A stretch of DNA of 6,889 bases. Source: an uncultured bacterium (GTDB taxonomy: Bacteria > Verrucomicrobiota > Kiritimatiellia > CAIKKV01). Both the position numbers and the translations under genes were made by a program. The stretch is from contig CAIKKV010000361.1 in assembly GCA_903828035.1 (NCBI GenBank), forward strand, positions 1 to 6,889. The letters are read 5' to 3'. Under the pieces are notes generated by a model. The model was given only the letters and a program-made list of their open reading frames with translations, was not told the DNA's origin and did not search any database. Positions 1 through 6,181 of this stretch are shown here, in pieces (the first letter of the stretch is position 1; every line of letters begins with the position of its first letter).

Positions 1-802
1 CCGGCTGGGCTACCTGCAAGTGGATAACCGGACCGTGCTGGACATTCCGGCCTGCCCTTTGGCCGTTGAGCCGATCAATGACCTGCTTAAGACGCTGCGG
101 ACGAAGCCGGGCTTTTTCCAGACGCTGCGCCACGGGATGGATGTGACCCTTCGCTGGACCGAGCGGGACGGGGCCATTTTCTGGCGGGGGGAGTCGGATC
201 GTCGCGACTCCTGGCTGGAGGAGCCGACCCCTGAAGGACCGCTTCTGGTGCCGCGCGGCAGCTTTTTCCAGATCAATCCCGCCGCCTCAGGCTTGCTGGT
301 CGGTGCGGTTCAGGCCCTTTTGAAGAAGGCCAAACCGACCCGGTTTATTGACTTATTCTGTGGCGCAGGCCTCTTCTCGCTGGCCGCCGCCAAGGCGGGA
401 GTGGCGCAGGGGGTGGGTCTGGATTCCGATCCGGCCGTTGTCGAGGCGGCCACGCAGAATGCCGCCCGCCACAATCTGGCCGGCTTTACGTTCCAGGCGG
501 GAGCTGCCGATCAGGATCTGCCGATCCTGCTGCAGGCAGGGAAGCCCCGCTCGACCCTTTTGCTGGTCGATCCGCCCCGGACCGGGCTCGACCCGGCCGT
601 GACCGCCGCCATAATCGCTTTCCGGCCCCGGGATATCGTCTATGTGTCCTGCGCGGCCGATACCCTGGCGCGCGATCTGGCGAGGTTGACGGCCGTCGGC
701 TATGTGCCGAAAAGCCTTCAGCTGGTGGATATGTTTCCCCGCACGGCGCATTTCGAATCGGTCGTCTGGCTGCGCGCTCCTCAAAAAGCCAAAATGGCAT
801 GA
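1..802 (+). CDS. RNA 5-methyluridine methyltransferase, TrmA/RlmC/RlmD family (5' end outside window)
   Basis: This is the C-terminal part of a SAM-dependent enzyme that methylates C5 of a uridine in tRNA or rRNA. The reading frame is open from base 2, so the gene begins upstream; the GTG at 20 is an internal codon. Family landmarks appear in order: GSFFQINP (257-280); SAM-binding motif I DLFCGAG (350-370); DPPR (569-580); VSC with the catalytic cysteine codon at 650-652; and HFES with the general-base glutamate codon at 755-757. Near the left edge a Cys-Pro-Leu motif (Cys codon 53-55) sits where RlmD carries the fourth ligand of its 4Fe-4S cluster. The other three ligands would lie outside the window, so a cluster is only suggested. 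The usual Asn-Pro after the catalytic Cys is Ala-Ala here. The stop overlaps the next start as ATGA. The family is near certain. Which uridine is modified (tRNA U54, or 23S U747 or U1939) cannot be decided. Confidence 0.93.
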   Translation, partial: RLGYLQVDNRTVLDIPACPLAVEPINDLLKTLRTKPGFFQTLRHGMDVTLRWTERDGAIFWRGESDRRDSWLEEPTPEGPLLVPRGSFFQINPAASGLLVGAVQALLKKAKPTRFIDLFCGAGLFSLAAAKAGVAQGVGLDSDPAVVEAATQNAARHNLAGFTFQAGAADQDLPILLQAGKPRSTLLLVDPPRTGLDPAVTAAIIAFRPRDIVYVSCAADTLARDLARLTAVGYVPKSLQLVDMFPRTAHFESVVWLRAPQKAKMA

Positions 803-1785
803 GCCTCGCTTTGATTTACACGGGCGGAACGATCGGGGGGCGCCGGGGCGGACGAGGCCCGGTGACGGGAGACCACGACACGGCCTCCTTTGCGCGGCTG
901 CTGAAGCGCCGCCTGCCCCCCGAAGCCGTGTTCGATGCCGTCGAGGGCGTCCTGGGCCAATTGAGCGAGAACCTGCAGCCGGCGGACTGGGCGAAGCTCG
1001 CCCGGGCCATTGACGCCCGCATTCGCGGCGGGGCCGCCGGAATCGTCGTCGCGCACGGCACGGACACGCTGGTTTATACCGCCTGTGCCTTGCGGTGGTT
1101 GCTGGGGGAGGTGCCTGTGCCGGTGGTGATGACGGGGTCGCGGCTTCCCCTGGAGGACTCCGGGACGGATGCTGTCCGGAACCTGGTGCATGCCCGGAGC
1201 GTGGCCCGCCAGATCCGGCGGCCGGGCGTCTGGATCTCCTTTTCCGGAACGCCCGATGCTTCAAGCCGGGTGCTGGATCCCCGGAACGCCTGCAAAATAG
1301 CCGGCCGGGCGGATTGCTTTCACCCGGTCTGGGGCCGCGCCGAAGGGGCGGTGGCCTCCTCCTCTGGCCGCGTCACCTGGGCCCGGCCAGCTTCCTCCCC
1401 TCGGAAGGCCTGTCCACCCCGGTTTGACGTGAACCCGGCGGCTGTCCTTTTCACGATGTACCCGGGATTCCAGCCCGACTGGATTCGCCGGGCCGCGGAA
1501 CAGGGCGCCAGGGGAATTGTGCTTGCCGGATATGGCTCCGGAACCGCCTGCGTGACCGGGCCGGGCGACCTGCGGCCGGCCGTGAGGGCGGCGGCGGCGC
1601 GGGGTGCGGCCGTGTGGATGGTCTCCCAGCATGGCGGCCGGGTGGAGGCGGCCTATGGCAGCACGGCGGCCCTGGTGAAGGCCGGGGTTCGGCTGATGCC
1701 GGGCTGGACTCCCGAGGCGGCTTTGACCGCCCTGATGTGCCGGCTTGACGACGATCTGCCGGCAGGCTATAGAGAAGTCGAGTAA
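799..1785 (+). CDS. L-asparaginase (type I-like, asparaginase/glutaminase family)
   Basis: This 328-residue protein is predicted to hydrolyse L-asparagine to aspartate and ammonia. It has no signal peptide, so it should be cytoplasmic, as type I enzymes are. Seen in the sequence: the nucleophile loop TGGTIG (residues 8-13, Thr11); Ser56-Glu57 in the substrate-carboxylate loop; HGTDT (86-90, Thr88-Asp89); VMTGSRLPL (110-118); and Lys166 in RNACK, the partner of the second Thr. The C-terminal domain follows, with a GYGSG turn (244-248) and GRVEAAYG (280-287). Length is normal for the family. The tyrosine usually found in the mobile N-terminal lid is absent, since that stretch is Arg/Gly-rich (residues 14-20). 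Tyr286 might replace it, as I recall for mammalian-type enzymes. The start is set by the ATGA overlap with the methyltransferase stop, which implies translational coupling; I see no strong Shine-Dalgarno. Glutaminase activity or another amide substrate cannot be excluded. Confidence 0.88.
   Translation: MSLALIYTGGTIGGRRGGRGPVTGDHDTASFARLLKRRLPPEAVFDAVEGVLGQLSENLQPADWAKLARAIDARIRGGAAGIVVAHGTDTLVYTACALRWLLGEVPVPVVMTGSRLPLEDSGTDAVRNLVHARSVARQIRRPGVWISFSGTPDASSRVLDPRNACKIAGRADCFHPVWGRAEGAVASSSGRVTWARPASSPRKACPPRFDVNPAAVLFTMYPGFQPDWIRRAAEQGARGIVLAGYGSGTACVTGPGDLRPAVRAAAARGAAVWMVSQHGGRVEAAYGSTAALVKAGVRLMPGWTPEAALTALMCRLDDDLPAGYREVE
1745..1773 (+). promoter_or_regulatory. Candidate sigma70-type promoter for the HisI-like gene
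   Basis: TTGACG at 1745-1750 (five of six match the -35 consensus) and TATAGA at 1768-1773 (four of six match the -10) are separated by exactly 17 bp. Transcription would start near 1780, giving a leader of about 20 nt that still contains the GGAGG at 1790-1794. The site lies inside the last codons of the asparaginase gene. Its position and spacing are what one expects for an internal promoter, but in GC-rich DNA a chance match is possible. Confidence 0.45.
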
Positions 1786-1789
1786 CTAC

Positions 1790-1794
1790 GGAGG
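1790..1794 (+). promoter_or_regulatory. Strong Shine-Dalgarno of the HisI-like gene
   Basis: GGAGG lies 8 nt before the ATG at 1803, in the 17-bp gap between the asparaginase stop and the next gene. It fixes the start codon and is the strongest ribosome binding site on the plus-strand side of the window, suggesting efficient independent translation. Confidence 0.8.
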
Positions 1795-1802
1795 CTCCCG
1801 CC

Positions 1803-2213
1803 ATGAAAGAATTGGAAGAAGGCACCAAGCTCGCGTTGGATTTCGATAAAATCGCCAAAATCGCCGCCAAATCGAGCAGCGTCATTCCGGTGGCCGTGCA
1901 GCATGCCGACACGAAGGAAGTGATCCTGGTGGCCTATACCAACGAGCTGGCGTTCCGCAAGTCGATCGAGACCCGCTCCCTCGTGCTGTGGAGCACGTCG
2001 CGCAATGAGCTGTGGGAAAAGGGCAAGACCTCGGGCGAGACCTTCGATCTGCTGGACGCGTATGTGAACTGCGAGCAGAACTCGCTCCTGTATGTGGTGC
2101 GCCCGCGGCGGAGCGCCATCTGCCATACGAAAAACAAGGCCGGGCAGCCGCGGAACTGCTATTACCGCAAGATCGACTTCCCGTCGATGGAGCTGCTTAA
2201 CCAGGATCCGTAG
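1803..2213 (+). CDS. HisI-like protein (phosphoribosyl-AMP cyclohydrolase family, divergent metal site)
   Basis: This 136-residue protein matches the HisI fold family. Canonical HisI opens the purine ring of phosphoribosyl-AMP in the third step of histidine synthesis, using zinc and magnesium. Family marks: LDFDK (12-16), the PVAVQ and VAYTNE strands (29-48), LWSTSRNELWEKGKTSG (62-78), then the metal region. All three zinc cysteines are present: Cys90, Cys107 (in ICHT) and Cys119 (in NCYYR). The magnesium aspartates of the usual Asp-Cys-Asp-x-Asp are Asn89, Glu91 and Asn93. Eleven residues separate the last two cysteines, against six in the enzymes I remember. The gene is the single-domain form with no HisE fusion, and no other histidine gene is in view. 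It has its own strong Shine-Dalgarno and a plausible promoter. It could be the true HisI of this lineage or a homologue with another substrate. The family is confident; the exact reaction is not. Confidence 0.85.
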   Translation: MKELEEGTKLALDFDKIAKIAAKSSSVIPVAVQHADTKEVILVAYTNELAFRKSIETRSLVLWSTSRNELWEKGKTSGETFDLLDAYVNCEQNSLLYVVRPRRSAICHTKNKAGQPRNCYYRKIDFPSMELLNQDP

Positions 2214-2215
2214 GC

Positions 2216-2228
2216 AATCCGCCGGATT
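2216..2228. terminator. Small palindrome between convergent genes, possible weak terminator
   Basis: The 13-base sequence AATCCGCCGGATT is a perfect inverted repeat that can form a 5-bp stem with a 3-nt loop, the same on both strands. It nearly fills the gap between the stops of the HisI-like gene and the dehydrogenase. An alternative stem pairs ATCCG (2206-2210) with CGGAT (2223-2227). There is no T-run on either side, so intrinsic termination would be weak. The location is the main argument. Confidence 0.25.
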
Positions 2229-2978
2229 TCAGGCGTAAATCATTTTCCGGGTCATGCCGCCGTCGATCACCAGGTTCTGGCCGGTGATAAAGCCGTTGGC
2301 GGGATCGGCCAGGAAGAGCACCATGCGCGCGATGTCTTCGGGCGTTCCCACGCGGCCGGCGGGATGCTGGGCGTGATCGGCGGGCGATAGCTCCGCCGCC
2401 TGCCGCTGCGATTTTTTCCGCCAGGGCGTGACATCGATCCAACCGGGGCTGATGCAGTTGACCCGCACCTCCGGGCCCAGGCTGATCGCCAGGGCGTGGG
2501 TGAGCGCCACCAGGCCGCCCTTGGAGGCCGCGTAGGCCTCGGTGTCCCGCTCCGACATGAGGGCGCGGGTGGAGGCGATGCTGATGATGGATCCCCGCGC
2601 GGCTTTGAGGGCCGGGGCCGCATATTTGGCGGTCAGGAAGGCGCCGGTCAGGTTGACCGCGAGCACGCGGTTCCACTCGGCCAGCGTCAGGTCGATGACC
2701 GGCTTGCCGCATCCGATGCCGGCATTGTTCACCAGCAGGTCGAGCCGGCCCTGCCAGCCGGCCGCCGTTTCGACGGCGCGCCGCAGGGAGCCCTCGTCGC
2801 CCGCGTCGGTTTCAAGAAAGCGCGCCGTTCCGCCGGCGGCCTTCAGCGCGGCCTCGGTTTCGCGGCCGGCTTCGGGGTCGAGCTCGGCCAGCAGGACGGA
2901 ATAGCCGTTCCCGGCGAGCTGCGCGGAAATGACCCGGCCAATGCCCTGGCCGGCTCCGGTGACGAGGGCCGCTTTCAT
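2229..2978 (-). CDS. Short-chain dehydrogenase/reductase (classical SDR), substrate unknown
   Basis: This 249-residue classical SDR should be a soluble NAD(P)(H)-dependent alcohol dehydrogenase or ketone reductase. The Rossmann start TGAGQGIG is at residues 7-14, NNAG at 84-87, and the catalytic tetrad is Asn109, Ser136, Tyr149 and Lys153 (YAASK). SPGW (177-180) and the C-terminal IDGG (238-241) complete the fold. Glu32 and Asp34 at the end of the second strand favour NAD(H) over NADP(H). Length is typical and every key residue is present, so it looks active. The start ATG is 2 bp past the helicase stop, with GGAGG 7 nt upstream, which makes it the last gene of the minus-strand operon. Similar sequences are often labelled 3-oxoacyl-ACP reductase or glucose/sugar dehydrogenase. 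No FabG-type neighbours support a fatty-acid role, and the substrate cannot be read from the sequence. Confidence 0.9.
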   Translation of the reverse strand: MKAALVTGAGQGIGRVISAQLAGNGYSVLLAELDPEAGRETEAALKAAGGTARFLETDAGDEGSLRRAVETAAGWQGRLDLLVNNAGIGCGKPVIDLTLAEWNRVLAVNLTGAFLTAKYAAPALKAARGSIISIASTRALMSERDTEAYAASKGGLVALTHALAISLGPEVRVNCISPGWIDVTPWRKKSQRQAAELSPADHAQHPAGRVGTPEDIARMVLFLADPANGFITGQNLVIDGGMTRKMIYA

Positions 2979-2980
2979 GG

Positions 2981-5900
2981 TCAGGCCTCCAGGGTCAGAA
3001 GATCCTTCACTTCCTCCCAGGTCAGGGCCTGGAGGATGGTTTCATCGGTGGACAGGGTGGCGTCGATGACCGCCTGCTTGCGCTTCTGCATCTCCAGCAC
3101 CTTTTCCTCGATGGTGCCGCGCGTCAGCAGCTTGATGCCGTAGACGGTGCGCTTCTGGCCGATGCGGTAGGCGCGGTCGGTGGCCTGCTGCTCCACGGCC
3201 GGGTTCCACCAGGGGTCGTAATGGATGACCATGTCCGCCCCGGTGAGGTTGAGCCCCGTCCCTCCGGCCTTGAGGCTGATGAGGAAGATGGGGATCTGGC
3301 GGTCCGAGTTGAACTGGTGCACGATCTTCTGGCGCTCCTTGGTGGAGCCGTCCAGGTAGCAGTAGGCGATTTTCCGCGAGTCGAGCTCCTGCCGCAGGAT
3401 GGTGAGCATGGAGACGAACTGGCTGAACACGAGAAGCCGGTGGCCGCCGTCGAGCGCCTCGTCGAGCAGCTCGAAGAAAAGGTCCATCTTCGCCGAGGGC
3501 TGGCCCGCGGGCAGGCCGGGCATCTTGAGCAGGTCCAGGTGGCAGCAGGCCTGGCGGAGCTGCAGGAGGGTTTTGAGGATCTCGATGGTGCACCGCTTGA
3601 AGCCCTGAGTGGCCACCATGTCCTCGAGCTTGCGGCGGGACGATTCCACCAGGGCGCGGTAGACCTGCTTCTGATCGGGGCCGAGGGAGCAGACGGCGAT
3701 GCGCTCGATCTTGGGCGGCAGGTCCTTGGCCACGTCGGCCTTCAGGCGGCGGAGCAGGAAGGGCCCCAGCTTGCGCCGCAGCCGCACCTGGGCCTCCTCC
3801 CCCTCGAAGCCCCCCGCGGCGATCGGCTGCTCGTAGTGATGGCGGAAGGATTCGTGGGTGCCGAGGTAGCCGGGCATGAGGAAGTCGAGGATGGACCAGA
3901 GGTCGGAGACGCTGTTCTCGATGGGCGTTCCCGTGAGCACCAGCCGCTGGCCGGCCCGCAGCCGCTTGGCGGTGATGGCGTTCTGCGTGGAGCGGTTCTT
4001 GATGTGCTGGGCCTCGTCCAGGACCATGACCGAGAAGTCGAAGTTCAGGTACTGGTCCACGTCGCGCCGCATCAGGGCGTAGGAGGTGACCACCAGGTCC
4101 GACTCGGCGATTTTGCTCCACAGGGTGTGGCGGTCGTTGCCCGTCAGGCAAAGCACGCGCAGGGACGGCGTGAACTTCGCCACCTCCTCGGCCCAGTTTT
4201 CCACCAGGCTGGTGGGGCAGATGATGAGCGCCGGCTTTCCCTGGTAAGACGGATGGCGGCGCGCCAGGGAGAGCCAGGCCAGCGTCTGGATCGTCTTGCC
4301 CAGCCCCATCTCGTCGGCCAGGATGCCGCAGAAGCCGTTGTTCTCCAGGAAGCGGAGCCAGGCGATGCCGTCCTTCTGGTAGGGGCGCAGGACCGCCCGG
4401 AGCGCCGGCACTTCGACCGGCTCGATGCTGACCTTGCCCGCCTGCTCGGCGGCGGCATCGCGCCACTCGGCCGGCATTTCCACGTCGACCCCGTCCAGGG
4501 CGTCGATGGAGGATTTGACGTAGGCCGAGTAGAGGCGGGGCAGGCGGAAGGTGCCGGGCTTGGAGCCCTCGGTGCTGGCGCAGTCGTGGAAGACGCGGGT
4601 CATCGACTCGATGGCGTCGATGTCGATCAGCACGGTTTTGCCGTCGCGCTGGATGAAGGATTCGCCCTTGAGGATGGCGCGCTGGACGTCGGCCATGGGC
4701 AGGGCCTTGCCGTCGTACTCGTAGTCGAAGCCGATCTCGAACCAGTCGTGTCCCGGGGAGTCGGTGACCCGGATGACCGGCGTGACGGACTGGAGGGTTT
4801 CGTGGTAGGGGGAGACGCGGCCCTCGAGCTCGACCTTCCAGCCGGCGCGGCGGAGGGTGGGCAGCTTGCTGCCGATGAAGTTGAGCACCTCCCGCTCGCC
4901 CACGATGTGGCTGAGCGCGTCGCCGACTTCGCCGCTGAAGCCGAAGTGGCGGAGGTTGTCGAGCGCGCGCCGCTCGCTGTTCGGGCTGCGCACGCAGTAG
5001 CGCAGCGGGTCGGCGGGGTCGGGCAGGCAGAAGCGGGCGTTGGGGTCCGCCACCTTTCCCGCCACGAGGCTCTTGCCGTCATACTCGGCGTACAGCGTGG
5101 CCGAGAGGGAGCCGGGGCTGCCGCGGACGACGAGGCGGAAGCGGGGCGCCGCCGGCTCGATGGTGAACCAGTCGGTGGTGACTTCGGTGTCCACCCGGAT
5201 CAGCTTGGTCAGGGAGGGCATTTCGATTTCGAAGAAGCGCGGCACGGCGGCGCGGGGAATGCGGACCGTTCCGGCATAGAGGTCGTGGAGCGGCTCGGGC
5301 AGGAGGGTTTCGAGGGGCCAGAAGCCGCCTCCGCTGAAGACCCAGCCCTTGGAGCCGTGCACCAGGTGGAAGGGCGGGAGATCGTCCGCGCCGAAGGGGA
5401 TTTCGGTGTGCAGGTTGAGGACGAGCTCGCCGGACTCGGAGTCGAGGTCGATGCGGAGCCGGGAGGGCAGGCGCGGGGTCATGACGGCGAGCGCCGCCTC
5501 GCGGCCGTCCTCGAAAAGGGGGCGGCCCTCGTGCAGCTCGAGCAGGTTGAGGAAGTCGAACTTGGAGAGGCTCATCGCGCCGCCGGGCGGTCCGCCGGCG
5601 ATGTCTTCGAGCACGTAGAGGAGCGCTTCGTCGCGGCGGGGGAAGGCGTACGGCGTGCCGCGCGGGACCGCGTCGAGCGGGCGGGCGGCTCCCCCGTAGA
5701 CCGCCTCGGCCAGGACCGGCACGCAGCCGCGCGCCCAGCCTTCGCGCCACTCGCGGCGCAGGGTGAGGCGGATCTCGGCCGGGATGGAGTCCGCCGTGTC
5801 CGGCGGCACGCGGCGGATGTACTCGCATTCGGCGATCGTGGCCAGCCGCTGGGCATGGCGGATTTCCAGCTGGCGCTGGGGCTCGCGATTGGGATCGTAC

Positions 5901-6181
5901 TGCTGCTTGAGCAGCGCCAGCCCGAGGGCGATGACGTGGCTGCAGATGATGCCGCGCTCGGTGCTGTCGCGGCAGGGGCAGGCGTTCTCGGCGCTGCCGT
6001 TCGGAAGGATGCGGGCGGCGGTGCGCATGGCGCGGCCGGCGCGCAGGATCGTGCCCCGGATGTGCGGGTGATCGTACTCCGCCTCTTTCACCAGCCCGTT
6101 TTCAAATAGAATCTGTCCGTCGCGGAAGACCGATTGGCCCGCCCAGTCGACCAGGATCTTTTGCGTCACAGGCAAGTTCAT
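2981..6181 (-). CDS. SWIM zinc-finger SNF2-family helicase/translocase
   Basis: A 1066-residue DNA-dependent ATPase of the bacterial SWI2/SNF2 group, expected to translocate on double-stranded DNA rather than unwind it. A SWIM zinc finger, Cys68-x-Cys70-x9-Cys80-x-His82, lies near the N terminus. About 500 residues without motifs I recognise follow; they may match the bacterial SNF2-associated region. The ATPase core shows Gln602 (RPYQ), Walker A DEMGLGKT (623-630, Lys629), DEAQ (722-725), TGTP (750-753), motif IV around Ser920, motif V SLKAGGTG (969-976) and the arginine-finger motif DRAYRIGQ (Arg1003, Arg1006). All catalytic residues are intact. I chose the ATG at 6181 because it overlaps the prmA stop as ATGA and has GTGGGA 6 nt upstream. 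An in-frame ATG at 6196 would add five residues. No methylase, nuclease or other defence partner is nearby, so a chromosomal or transcription-related role is likelier, but the function is unknown. Confidence 0.93.
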   Translation of the reverse strand: MNLPVTQKILVDWAGQSVFRDGQILFENGLVKEAEYDHPHIRGTILRAGRAMRTAARILPNGSAENACPCRDSTERGIICSHVIALGLALLKQQYDPNREPQRQLEIRHAQRLATIAECEYIRRVPPDTADSIPAEIRLTLRREWREGWARGCVPVLAEAVYGGAARPLDAVPRGTPYAFPRRDEALLYVLEDIAGGPPGGAMSLSKFDFLNLLELHEGRPLFEDGREAALAVMTPRLPSRLRIDLDSESGELVLNLHTEIPFGADDLPPFHLVHGSKGWVFSGGGFWPLETLLPEPLHDLYAGTVRIPRAAVPRFFEIEMPSLTKLIRVDTEVTTDWFTIEPAAPRFRLVVRGSPGSLSATLYAEYDGKSLVAGKVADPNARFCLPDPADPLRYCVRSPNSERRALDNLRHFGFSGEVGDALSHIVGEREVLNFIGSKLPTLRRAGWKVELEGRVSPYHETLQSVTPVIRVTDSPGHDWFEIGFDYEYDGKALPMADVQRAILKGESFIQRDGKTVLIDIDAIESMTRVFHDCASTEGSKPGTFRLPRLYSAYVKSSIDALDGVDVEMPAEWRDAAAEQAGKVSIEPVEVPALRAVLRPYQKDGIAWLRFLENNGFCGILADEMGLGKTIQTLAWLSLARRHPSYQGKPALIICPTSLVENWAEEVAKFTPSLRVLCLTGNDRHTLWSKIAESDLVVTSYALMRRDVDQYLNFDFSVMVLDEAQHIKNRSTQNAITAKRLRAGQRLVLTGTPIENSVSDLWSILDFLMPGYLGTHESFRHHYEQPIAAGGFEGEEAQVRLRRKLGPFLLRRLKADVAKDLPPKIERIAVCSLGPDQKQVYRALVESSRRKLEDMVATQGFKRCTIEILKTLLQLRQACCHLDLLKMPGLPAGQPSAKMDLFFELLDEALDGGHRLLVFSQFVSMLTILRQELDSRKIAYCYLDGSTKERQKIVHQFNSDRQIPIFLISLKAGGTGLNLTGADMVIHYDPWWNPAVEQQATDRAYRIGQKRTVYGIKLLTRGTIEEKVLEMQKRKQAVIDATLSTDETILQALTWEEVKDLLTLEA
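2986..2990 (-). promoter_or_regulatory. Shine-Dalgarno of the dehydrogenase, inside the helicase 3' end
   Basis: On the minus strand GGAGG lies 7 nt before the ATG at 2978 and within the last codons of the helicase gene. It fixes the dehydrogenase start and, with the 2-bp gap between stop and start, indicates reinitiation by ribosomes finishing the helicase. Confidence 0.75.

Noticed and set aside
353..1264. A 303-codon minus-strand frame opposite the methyltransferase and asparaginase
   Set aside because: It spans the junction of two well-supported plus-strand genes, has an Arg/Pro/Gly-rich composition and no recognisable domain.
3042..4466. A 474-codon minus-strand frame overlapping the helicase ATPase core
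   Set aside because: The product is rich in Arg, Gly, Pro and Ala without motifs. It is an out-of-frame reading of the helicase coding strand.
3221..6109. A 962-codon open frame on the plus strand, antisense to the helicase gene
   Set aside because: Its product is a monotonous mix of Val, Glu, Gly, Ala, Leu, Arg and Gln with no domain motif, as expected for the complement of a GC-rich gene. The minus-strand frame carries the full set of SNF2 motifs.
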